Below are positions 1 to 6,329 of a stretch of DNA of 23,476 nucleotides, in pieces (positions within the stretch are counted from its first letter, which is position 1; the number at the start of each line of letters is the position of its first letter). A program made the position numbers and the translations under genes. Origin of the DNA: a virus. The stretch covers positions 1-23,476 of IMG/VR virus record IMGVR_UViG_3300008217_002503, one strand, 5' to 3'. The notes beneath the pieces are model-generated. The model saw only the letters and a program-made list of their open reading frames with translations. It was not told where the DNA came from and did no database searches.

Positions 1-12
1 GCTCCGAACTTT

Positions 13-192
13 TCACCCGCCCCCCACCCTGGGCACATCTTGCATTTCCATCCAATGAACTAAACCGGGGAACATGGGACGGCAGTGCATAAGCCATGCT
101 TTGGCCAAAGAGTAATCAATCCATCCACCCTGGCCTCTTTCGCCGGTTGTGGGGTTAGCCCAAATGATACGAGCCAACGGCTCAATAGCCAC
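13..192 (-). CDS. Small hypothetical phage protein (59 aa)
   Basis: Open frame read leftward from a GTG at 192 to a TGA at 13-15. I do not recognise the family. The product is aromatic-rich (several Trp and Met residues in its second half), with no signal peptide, membrane segment or zinc motif. It starts 15 bases after the stop of the neighbouring 94-residue gene and fits the compact spacing of the operon. A weak AGGA lies just before the GTG and a GGAG lies 11 bases before it. The support is the open frame, its protein-like composition and the fact that it fills the only otherwise empty stretch at the left edge. The start codon is uncertain. Confidence 0.5.
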   Translation of the reverse strand: MAIEPLARIIWANPTTGERGQGGWIDYSLAKAWLMHCRPMFPGLVHWMEMQDVPRVGGG

Positions 193-206
193 TATTCCTG
201 CCGCTC

Positions 207-491
207 CTAGCCACCGATGGGAGGTTCCCTCGGTGTATGTTCCCGAATGAATCCCGCCGCCCCGGCCTGAAGCATCCGGGCAATGGCGTCTGGGGCCACC
301 TCGTAAACGGCCTCGAACATGGCGACCATGTCATAGGTGGTGTCAATCTTGCGGCCAGTGTTACTTATGAATACGCCTTCAACTCCGCGCCCAGAGCGTT
401 CTTTCAACAGGGCGGTGAGCCACGCTTCGAGTGCATCTGCCACTTCCGGTTCCAGCTGCGCCGGGGCTTGTCCGCCATTCCTCTGGGTCAT
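207..491 (-). CDS. Hypothetical protein (94 aa)
   Basis: Starts at an ATG that overlaps the TGA stop of the preceding gene (ATGA, 488-491), which indicates translational coupling. The product is acidic and mostly helical in appearance, with no cysteine pairs or membrane segment. Family not recognised. Its position at the distal end of the early operon, next to an HNH nuclease, is compatible with a small accessory or packaging-region protein, but nothing in the sequence shows that. Confidence 0.65.
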   Translation of the reverse strand: MTQRNGGQAPAQLEPEVADALEAWLTALLKERSGRGVEGVFISNTGRKIDTTYDMVAMFEAVYEVAPDAIARMLQAGAAGFIREHTPREPPIGG

Positions 492-832
492 AGCGCCGCC
501 TGCCCTTGTTGAGTCTCCATTCTCTCCCAGTCAACGACGCCGGTCAGCACGACTCCCATCGCTCCCTCCCCGCATGGACAACGGCAAAGAGCTCCATCTG
601 GGCCCTCCGAATATTGGACGACCATGCCGGGATCGCCTCGCCTGGCTTGAATGGCTCGCTTGCTCACATCCTCGCCATCTAGGAACACCCGGTAATGGAT
701 GTCGCCCCAGGCGACGGCTATCTCGTCCAGGTCTGGAATGTTCTTTTGTACTCTGGACGGAAACTCCTCAGGTGCACATTTGTAGCAATGACCTTCTTAG
801 CAAGTATCTGGGTCCATATAGTGTTTAGCCAT
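488..832 (-). pseudogene. Small cysteine-rich protein interrupted by an in-frame TAA
   Basis: The ATG at 832 directly follows the TAG of the HNH gene and has a strong SD (GGGAGG) inside that gene's end, so this is the natural start. Codon 12 (799-797) is TAA. Beyond it the same frame stays open for about 100 codons to 488. The continuation looks like real protein: it has a Cys cluster straddling the stop (Cys11, Cys16, Cys19) and a later CRCPCGEG motif. The only common start codon after the TAA is a GTG at 688, which has a poor SD and would drop the N-terminal cysteines. Function unknown; probably a small zinc-binding phage protein. It is either a recent nonsense mutation, a readthrough site, or a gene restarting at 688 (66 aa). 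Confidence 0.6.
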
Positions 833-1141
833 CTACCTCCCCTCCCTACCGGTCTTCCTTGAGTGACACGGGTGACACAGCGATTGGAGGTTCGAATGGT
901 CATCGCTGCCGCCCCGATCCCGTCGGACGATGTGGTCTACGTCCGTCGCTGGGACGCCGCAGCTCCGGCACCAGGGCTCCATCGCTAGATGTTCTTTTCG
1001 TATCTTCTCCCACTTGTAACCGTATCCACGCCGGGTCGGGCTGGGCCTAGCGCCTAGTTGATGATCGAAGCACCGACCGCCTCTGGCGGCCAAGCGTGGG
1101 CAACGGGGCTGATTACATGGTGTAGGGGCCTTATACGGCAT
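833..1141 (-). CDS. HNH endonuclease
   Basis: 102-residue HNH nuclease of the type common in tailed phages. The C-terminal half holds the fold: Cys58-x2-Cys61, the DVDH motif at 67-70, Asn84, Cys89-x2-Cys92 and His93, matching the zinc-supported beta-beta-alpha metal nuclease. The N-terminus has a second putative zinc knuckle (Cys9, Cys14, Cys24, His27). In many phages such genes sit beside terminase and help cut concatemeric DNA. Here terminase is not visible, so that role is inferred. It starts 2 bases after the stop of the upstream small membrane protein and ends in a TAG that abuts the ATG of the next gene. Confidence 0.9.
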   Translation of the reverse strand: MPYKAPTPCNQPRCPRLAARGGRCFDHQLGARPSPTRRGYGYKWEKIRKEHLAMEPWCRSCGVPATDVDHIVRRDRGGSDDHSNLQSLCHPCHSRKTGREGR

Positions 1142-1143
1142 CG

Positions 1144-1356
1144 TTACTGGGAGCCCGAGAATTGCTCGCCAATGAATTCCTTAAAATCGTTGATTTGGCT
1201 TGGGTCGATGGTGATATCAGGCTGGACGAACACTGCTGTAATTACAGCCGCAGATGTGACAAGAAGGGCCCCTACGGAGATCCAAAAGGCGTTTCTTGCC
1301 GAATTCTGTGCCTTTCTTGAAGCCTCCCTGGCCTCCTGAAGTTCCTCGTGTTCCAA
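1144..1356 (-). CDS. Small single-pass membrane protein
   Basis: An Ala/Glu-rich, charged, probably coiled-coil N-terminus (residues 1-23) is followed by one hydrophobic segment (about 25-44) and a short acidic tail. The function is not recognised. It could be a lysis accessory or a membrane-anchored early protein. The listed start is a TTG at 1356. The same frame is open and protein-like further upstream to a TAG near 1400, and a GGGGAGG lies 7 bases before an in-frame CTG at about 1384, so the true start may be a non-standard CTG there. The 5' part overlaps the neighbouring gene in another frame. The stop at 1144 is 2 bases from the HNH start. Confidence 0.6.
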   Translation of the reverse strand: MEHEELQEAREASRKAQNSARNAFWISVGALLVTSAAVITAVFVQPDITIDPSQINDFKEFIGEQFSGSQ

Positions 1357-1646
1357 TAGTTGGAAATAGGATTCCGGCTCCAGCGCCCAGCCTCCCCACT
1401 AATGATCGCCGCCTGCCGCACCTTGGCTATATGGCAGTGTCCCACGGCGATGGCGTCGATAATATTCTGATCCAGAGTCCCCAGGTCTCGGCCATACAGC
1501 ATCTGGACCCCAGCCCGCAAAACGTCTTTTCGAGGCTTGTCCTTCATCCCTCGGGGCCGAACGGAGGCCACTACGGTGCTGGGGTGGTACTCAGTCCAAG
1601 GGCTCTTCTCTCCTTTCGTCCTACGTTGATTCGCGGTCAGCCTCAT
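1272..1646 (-). CDS. Hypothetical protein (124 aa), 3' end doubtful
   Basis: A basic, soluble protein of unknown family. Residues 1-90 look authentic (helical, charged), but the last 30 or so are Arg-rich and overlap the membrane-protein gene by 85 bases, as expected if the frame has run past its natural end. A better SD (AGAGG) lies 8 bases before a different ATG at 1653, whose frame gives 10 residues and then TAG. One base indel near 1625 would join that start to this frame. The gene may therefore be frameshifted at either end. I keep it as a CDS because the middle is clearly coding. Confidence 0.45.
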   Translation of the reverse strand: MRLTANQRRTKGEKSPWTEYHPSTVVASVRPRGMKDKPRKDVLRAGVQMLYGRDLGTLDQNIIDAIAVGHCHIAKVRQAAIISGEAGRWSRNPISNYWNTRNFRRPGRLQERHRIRQETPFGSP

Positions 1647-1673
1647 ACGCCATCAGGAAGCCTCTGTTGGTTC

Positions 1674-2111
1674 CTATCGTGGTAGTTCCTGGTCCGGTAG
1701 TCCCCAAACATTGTTGCCGAACAAGTGGAATCGCTTGGACCCAACCAGTTTGTCTCTGGCTTGCAGAGAAGCTTTTTTCTTCCCATTAAAAGCCATGCCT
1801 CTCGACTGACCTATTGGCACAAGGTCGGTAACGTGCAGTGGTCCGACCTCTCGGAAGATTTCCTCCATAATCTGCACATCGGGCTTCCTCCCCTTGACAC
1901 GGTGACCAGCAGCAGTCTCAATGGCGTTGGTTGCCTGTTCCAAAGCGACCATCAGCCCATACTCGATATCCTCCGAATGGTAGATGTCTCTAGAAGTTTT
2001 TACTCCAAAGAGTACGTCTAGGCCCATCTGAGCACAGTCGTCACCGTGAGAGGTATCTTTGATGCGGGCTTGCAGGTTTTTTAGACTAAAGGTAACTATC
2101 GGTTGTTCCAT
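1674..2111 (-). CDS. Winged-helix (HARE-HTH-like) protein
   Basis: The ATG at 2111 is preferred because AAGGAG lies 9 bases upstream; a GTG at 2117 would be too close to it. The product is 145 residues. The C-terminal half reads like a HARE-HTH winged helix: a helix ending in REVGPLHVTDLV, a basic segment, then an aromatic FGNNVWGL end. In that family the domain couples DNA or chromatin targets to modifying enzymes. The N-terminal half is unfamiliar. It may regulate the early operon or act as a DNA-binding partner of the nearby methyltransferase-helicase; this is inference. It ends in TAG at 1674. Confidence 0.6.
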   Translation of the reverse strand: MEQPIVTFSLKNLQARIKDTSHGDDCAQMGLDVLFGVKTSRDIYHSEDIEYGLMVALEQATNAIETAAGHRVKGRKPDVQIMEEIFREVGPLHVTDLVPIGQSRGMAFNGKKKASLQARDKLVGSKRFHLFGNNVWGLPDQELPR

Positions 2112-2133
2112 GGTCACACGCTCCTTGGGTTAG

Positions 2134-2361
2134 CTAGAGTCCGTGGCTGAACGCACAGGTTGGGCAGGGCTGAATCCCGGCTCCGCCGACTTCCCAGGAC
2201 CGCCAGTCCCCTGATATCCGTTTCCCGCACGGGCTCCACATACCTGATAAGTAGCGGCTGCCAGCGGGATACAAGACAACTAAGTGTGCTATGCGACTAT
2301 TCCTGGTCCGCCAGCGCCAGATATACCCTTTGGGTGCTTGGACAAGCTGTTGTTCATTCAT
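2134..2361 (-). CDS. Small Trp-rich protein with C-terminal CxxC
   Basis: 75 residues from an ATG at 2361, chosen because AGGAG lies 10 bases upstream; a TTG at 2370 overlaps that SD. The protein is rich in Trp, Arg and Gly and carries three cysteines. The last two form CPTC, followed by His, which suggests a small zinc-binding fold. Function unknown. It belongs to a run of small Cys-containing proteins in this stretch. The gene is spaced 16 bases from the 48-residue gene upstream and ends in TAG. Confidence 0.6.
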   Translation of the reverse strand: MNEQQLVQAPKGYIWRWRTRNSRIAHLVVLYPAGSRYLSGMWSPCGKRISGDWRSWEVGGAGIQPCPTCAFSHGL

Positions 2362-2377
2362 GGGCGCCAAACTCCTG

Positions 2378-2524
2378 TTATGTAATCTCAGTGATCAGCT
2401 TCCATTCATGCCTCCAGCACCGACTCGGGTAAGCTACGCAAGCCCGAAACCAGCAGCGGTACTCGTTCTGGCAGACATCGCAGGCGTGAAGGTGCCCGGC
2501 CTTGTCGGTAAACAGTACCATCAT
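2378..2524 (-). CDS. Tiny cysteine-rich protein (48 aa), putative zinc finger
   Basis: The ATG at 2524 overlaps the stop of the preceding gene (ATGA) and has a GGAGG SD 5 bases upstream. The 48 residues include four cysteines: CDVC, then Cys in RCWFRAC and a further Cys-Trp-Arg-His near the end. This is consistent with a compact treble-clef or zinc knuckle. No family recognised. The coupling and SD make it a confident gene despite its size. Confidence 0.65.
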   Translation of the reverse strand: MMVLFTDKAGHLHACDVCQNEYRCWFRACVAYPSRCWRHEWKLITEIT

Positions 2525-2814
2525 TCCGGCCTCCCGAAGCGGGCCTCGAACACAGCAAGGTCAGTCGCTAACGGCAAACAAAAATTACAAGCTCCACTGC
2601 CCCAATGTGTCTCTGCGTGATTATTTAATAGTTGACGATAACCTTTTACGACCGCCTGTACCTCGGGCGAGTTGATGGCGGCGAGAAACCCATCACGTTG
2701 GCCGTGTTTCCGAATAGAGCGATAAGCCTCGTTCTTATCCTTGTTGACGATAGTACTAAGTTGAGCAATCGTTTCATCATACGGGGTCCATTGGTGGTCA
2801 GGTGCGGTCCGCAT
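2521..2814 (-). CDS. Hypothetical phage protein (97 aa) with CxxC motif
   Basis: The start at 2814 is favoured because AAGGAGG lies 6 bases upstream. An alternative ATG at 2850, touching the nuclease gene's stop, would add 12 residues but lacks a nearby SD. The product is mainly helical, with a His-x-Cys-x2-Cys group (HWGSGACNFC) near residue 75 that may bind zinc. The next gene starts inside its stop codon. Function unknown; it travels with the nuclease gene in the early operon. Confidence 0.65.
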   Translation of the reverse strand: MRTAPDHQWTPYDETIAQLSTIVNKDKNEAYRSIRKHGQRDGFLAAINSPEVQAVVKGYRQLLNNHAETHWGSGACNFCLPLATDLAVFEARFGRPE

Positions 2815-2850
2815 CGGGGGCCTCCTTGTATCTATGCCAGGCTTCCCCAT

Positions 2851-3206
2851 TCAGTTCTTAACACCAGTCTCTCCTAGAACCCTATGTATTTCCTCTAGGT
2901 CGCTCGGTCGCCACAAGTAGTATTCGACGCCTGGACAATCCGAAAGTGCTTGGCCCCACTCGTCTTGACCGGGAAGCCGCCGGGTTCCGCGTTTGTTCCA
3001 ACGCCCCTTGGTATACTTACCCTTCATAGTCTTGATCTCGGCAAAGATAACGCGGTGCCAGAGAGGATGAACCATGCGGAGATCCGGTTCGCCCGGCTCT
3101 GATTTTCTAGCGTCGTGGGTCCAGCCGACGATCCAGCCGGTTTGGTTGGCGATCTTGAAGATCGTTTCTTGAAGCTCACGCTATTTTACTAAGTCGTCGG
3201 CGATCA
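2851..3206 (-). pseudogene. VRR-NUC nuclease interrupted by an in-frame TAG
   Basis: From the ATG at 3206 the frame reads 8 codons, then TAG (3183-3181), then about 108 codons to TGA at 2851. The post-stop part is a full VRR-NUC domain: helix, GW(I/V)xGWTHD, then the PD-(D/E)xK core GEPDL (Asp42), FAEIK (Glu57, Lys59) and a conserved Q/W helix and YYLWRPSD end. VRR-NUC proteins cut structured or flapped DNA and often sit beside SNF2 helicases in phages, exactly as here. No ATG, GTG or TTG lies between the TAG and the catalytic GEPDL; the first later ATG (3075) is after it, so restart would give a dead enzyme. It is inactivated, read through, or started at a rare codon. Confidence 0.8.
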
Positions 3207-3247
3207 TTGAGAACACCCCGCTGGCGGTATCTGCGGCAGCGTGATTG

Positions 3248-5506
3248 TTAGCATTGCAACGCCATTTTTTGCTGAGTCTGCTCACGCAAAGCCCTACCCA
3301 GATTAGTCAAAGCTGTCTGGTAATATTCGGGCTTCAATTCAATGCCCAGGAATTTCCGACCTTGTTTCAGAGCCACGTATCCCTCAGACCCTATCCCCAT
3401 AAATGGACTCAAGACCACTTCGGAGGGGTTAGACCACAGCCGGATGCACCGCTCAATCACACTCAATTGCAAGGGCGCAATGTGCTTCTCGTCCTTTTCT
3501 GTACGCGCTTCGGCGGCGTTCAATGTATCGGACTCACGTATGTCATACCAGACAGGATGGGCCCATTTAATCCAATCCTCATTGGAAATATCTGGATGGA
3601 TCGGGATGTCTGGCTCGCCAGGCTTACGGAATACTAGGATATAATCAGCCAACCCAGGGCGCAGCCAAGAGGCATCTTTTTTCAATTGCTTGAATAACAG
3701 GGCCTTGCTGTGGGTCCGTACCGCCTGCGCTTGAGGATTTTTGTCCACGGTAACATCCCCATGATAATCAAAACCAGCTTCCACCATGCTCTGTATTACC
3801 AGTCCGCGGAAGTCTTTCAACCCAATAAACCCATCGTAAGCCTTCTTCGCCGGTACCTGTGCGACATGCGTAGCAACAAGACGCCCCGGCTTCATCAACC
3901 TCAGCAAGTGCCCTGCGAACTCGATATAAGCCTCTTCAAAAGTTGTCGTGTCCCTCTTGTTGCCCAAGTCACGGGAGTCAGCCGTATAGCTAAATAAGTT
4001 GAGAAACGGCGGGGAGAACACGCAGAAATCGACGGAGGATTCGGGGAGATCCGACATTTCTTCCAGGCAGTCGCCATGGATAACATTGTAATCCTCTGTT
4101 TGTACAGGCGGTTGCTTGATAGCTATGGCTGTTTCGGGTGTGGTTCCTTGTAAGATGCGGCGCCCATGTGCTGCCACTGCTCCAGCGACACGGTCAATAG
4201 TATTCTTATGTTCGACTTCTTTTTGTAGCACGTTCTCCAATACCGTCCTTTCAAGTTCCGAGATAAGTATGACTACCCTAACAGGATGCTGTTGACCGAA
4301 CCGGTAACTACGACGGATAGCCTGATAATATTGCTCGTATGAATCGCTCAGTCCCAAAAACATGATATTGTGACAAGTTTGAAGGTTCAGACCAAACCCG
4401 CCTATTTTTACCTTGGTTACTAGGACACGCGCACTCTTGTTGACGAATCGACCGATCTTACAAACCTTCTCCTCTATCGAATCGGCCCCTTCCACATCAA
4501 CAGCATCAAGTACTTGTTTTTTTAGGAGTCGGCTTTCTTCGTTCAGCCCACACCAAACTACCCATTGTTCATTTGATTCGTTGAGTATCTTAGCGGCTTG
4601 ATTGATGCGATCGTCCAGACTTAGGCGCCGTGCAGTCAACCGGCCTTCCAGCCCCGATAATCCTGTGACAAAGAGTCGCCCTGTGCGTTGGGCGTAAGCG
4701 GCCATATCAACGGGAGTTAAAATAGATTCCACGGTCAACGGCGGCAGGTGATAGCCATCATCAGAGAAGCCCAGTTGTGATGGATGCCCAAACATCATTG
4801 ACCACGAGGCCAGCCAGGCATAAAACGATTCTTCAGCCCACCCTTTTAGTTTCCAATCAGAGTCGTCATGAGTAAAGAAACTGCCCAACATCTGCCCCCG
4901 AGCCATAACGCCTAAGAATTCAGCGTGATTACCGAGTTCTGTCACGTCATTAGGCGCAGGTGTCGCTGTACAGCAGAGCCGATACGGTACGTCTTGGTAA
5001 CCCTCAATAAGTTTGGTGCGCGTCTTGCCATCCCAACTTTTCAGAATGCTTGACTCGTCCAGGACTAAGGCATCAACGACCTCGGCTGGAAAGTTATCAG
5101 CCATTTCATAGTTCGTCACGTAAAGACCTGGCCTACTAAGTTCATCGGCATCCCTCACATATTTACACTCCCAATCAAACTTACGTGCCTCATAACATGT
5201 CTGTTGAGCGACTGCCAATGGCGCCATGATTAGTCCGGTACCTCCAATCTTACGAAGCCACGCTAATTGCATCGGAGTCTTACCAAGGCCGCAATCCGCA
5301 AAGATCGCAGCCCTTTGACAATCATAGGCCCAATCCACAATGGCTTTTTGGAATGGAAATAACGTAGGTGTCATTTTAGAAACTTTGCAACTACTGCTGG
5401 TAACCTCGCAGCCCAAATCCGGGTGGGCCTTCTTGTAATATTCCAGGGCCCGGCTATCATTGGCGGGCGACGTCCTTTCCTCAGTGATTACGTGTAGCGT
5501 CTTCAT
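3248..5506 (-). CDS. SNF2-type helicase fused to a DNA methyltransferase
   Basis: 752 residues with two enzymes. Residues about 45-445 form an SF2/SNF2-like ATPase: Walker A DCGLGKT (71-77), DESS box (150-153), CTATPAP motif III (179-185), motif V around 363-378 and motif VI QAIRRSYRFGQ (395-405). Residues about 470-745 form a Rossmann methyltransferase: SPPF motif IV (498-501) and the SAM loop SPFMGIGSEG (700-709) near the C-terminus, i.e. the permuted beta-type order. SPP(Y/F) is typical of N4-cytosine enzymes, but N6-adenine is possible. It probably modifies phage DNA against restriction, with the motor supplying translocation or target access. Start at 5506 has GGGAG 7 bases upstream and overlaps the loader gene by 26 bases. 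Next downstream is the VRR-NUC gene. Confidence 0.9.
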   Translation of the reverse strand: MKTLHVITEERTSPANDSRALEYYKKAHPDLGCEVTSSSCKVSKMTPTLFPFQKAIVDWAYDCQRAAIFADCGLGKTPMQLAWLRKIGGTGLIMAPLAVAQQTCYEARKFDWECKYVRDADELSRPGLYVTNYEMADNFPAEVVDALVLDESSILKSWDGKTRTKLIEGYQDVPYRLCCTATPAPNDVTELGNHAEFLGVMARGQMLGSFFTHDDSDWKLKGWAEESFYAWLASWSMMFGHPSQLGFSDDGYHLPPLTVESILTPVDMAAYAQRTGRLFVTGLSGLEGRLTARRLSLDDRINQAAKILNESNEQWVVWCGLNEESRLLKKQVLDAVDVEGADSIEEKVCKIGRFVNKSARVLVTKVKIGGFGLNLQTCHNIMFLGLSDSYEQYYQAIRRSYRFGQQHPVRVVILISELERTVLENVLQKEVEHKNTIDRVAGAVAAHGRRILQGTTPETAIAIKQPPVQTEDYNVIHGDCLEEMSDLPESSVDFCVFSPPFLNLFSYTADSRDLGNKRDTTTFEEAYIEFAGHLLRLMKPGRLVATHVAQVPAKKAYDGFIGLKDFRGLVIQSMVEAGFDYHGDVTVDKNPQAQAVRTHSKALLFKQLKKDASWLRPGLADYILVFRKPGEPDIPIHPDISNEDWIKWAHPVWYDIRESDTLNAAEARTEKDEKHIAPLQLSVIERCIRLWSNPSEVVLSPFMGIGSEGYVALKQGRKFLGIELKPEYYQTALTNLGRALREQTQQKMALQC

Positions 5507-6329
5507 CTCCCCACTCCCTTGCGGTCCGGTAGCTGATGGCTGAGTTGTGCTCCGGCTGGACTATCCCCGACCCAAAATCGAATAAGCGGTCCGCAATGGC
5601 AGGTCCCTGCTTCTCCGCCGTCCTGAGCTCATCATCATTCGTCGTGATGACCATCAATCGATTGTCGGCATACCGGGGAGCTAAGAGTTTGGTCACTTGC
5701 TCTCGGGTCCACTCGCTTGGCTTCTCCCGTCCTAGATCATCAAGCAGCACCACATCGGCGGATTCGTAGCTGCTGAAAAGGCGTTCCAGGCTTTCCTCTG
5801 CTCCTGTGTCGAACGTCGCCCTGAGCTCGGCCAGCCACCTCGGGGCGAACAAGTACTTGACGATGTAATCCTGGTCCAGCATGTCCCGCCCAATGGCTTC
5901 TACCAGGTGGGATTTCCCATTGCCGTTCTGACCCCAAATGACTAGGAAGGCATTACCCCCCTCCCCCGCGGCGAAGTTCTTGGCCGCCTCGTAAGCAGCT
6001 TCAGCGCCCAGGACCGGAGTGAAGTTGGCGAAGGTCCGGGGTTCGCCAGCGTTCGGTAGGTTGGCGTACCGCCGGCGCCGTTCATCCGCACCTGAGCTCT
6101 CCGACCGGCACACGCATGAAACCGCCTGCCCAAAGTCGCTATGACCAACAGGCACATTCCTGGATACCCACCCGAAGTCTTTACACATGGGGCACTTCGG
6201 GCTGGACTCCTCCAACGGCAACTCCTCGTTCGTTGGCCATTTGTTGCTGCCGTCGGCGCATGTCTTCGGCTGCGTCACTATCCGATGCAGGATGTCCCCC
6301 AGGCTTTCCATTGGCCGCTCGATTGCCAT
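5481..6329 (-). CDS. DnaC/IstB-like replicative helicase loader (AAA+ ATPase)
   Basis: 282 residues. Walker A GQNGNGKS (133-140), Walker B VVLLDD (193-198), sensor-I ITTN (228-231) and an Arg finger-like DRLF near 247-250 mark the DnaC/IstB AAA+ class. The N-terminal part carries Cys46-x2-Cys49 and Cys72-x-Cys74, a likely zinc site, as in some phage loaders. It should load the host DnaB-type helicase onto the phage origin, partnered with the initiator encoded just upstream. The ATG at 6329 has GGAG 8 bases upstream, and the gene overlaps the initiator gene by 149 bases. Both frames look genuine in the overlap. Confidence 0.85.
   Translation of the reverse strand: MAIERPMESLGDILHRIVTQPKTCADGSNKWPTNEELPLEESSPKCPMCKDFGWVSRNVPVGHSDFGQAVSCVCRSESSGADERRRRYANLPNAGEPRTFANFTPVLGAEAAYEAAKNFAAGEGGNAFLVIWGQNGNGKSHLVEAIGRDMLDQDYIVKYLFAPRWLAELRATFDTGAEESLERLFSSYESADVVLLDDLGREKPSEWTREQVTKLLAPRYADNRLMVITTNDDELRTAEKQGPAIADRLFDFGSGIVQPEHNSAISYRTAREWGDEDATRNH

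Noticed and set aside
337-828. 163-codon plus-strand open frame
   Set aside because: Antisense to two coupled minus-strand genes with SDs; composition Pro/Ser/Arg-rich and no start signal.
718-903. 61-codon minus-strand frame across the HNH 3' end
   Set aside because: It overlaps the HNH gene and shares the region where the cysteine-rich gene's frame is better supported by SD and coupling.
1621-1653. 10-codon leader peptide with a good SD ahead of the 124-residue gene
   Set aside because: Could be a leader, but equally an indel scar; not supported enough to list as a gene.
488-3206. Alternative genetic code or global stop-codon reassignment to explain the in-frame TAA and TAG
   Set aside because: TAA, TAG and TGA all end intact genes at coupled junctions here (for example 3248 TAA, 833 TAG, 12694 TGA), so no stop is globally reassigned. 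Site-specific readthrough stays possible.
2851-5506. DISARM, BREX or type III restriction system
   Set aside because: Only a helicase-methylase fusion and a small nuclease are present; the other core subunits are missing and the genes lie in a phage replication operon.
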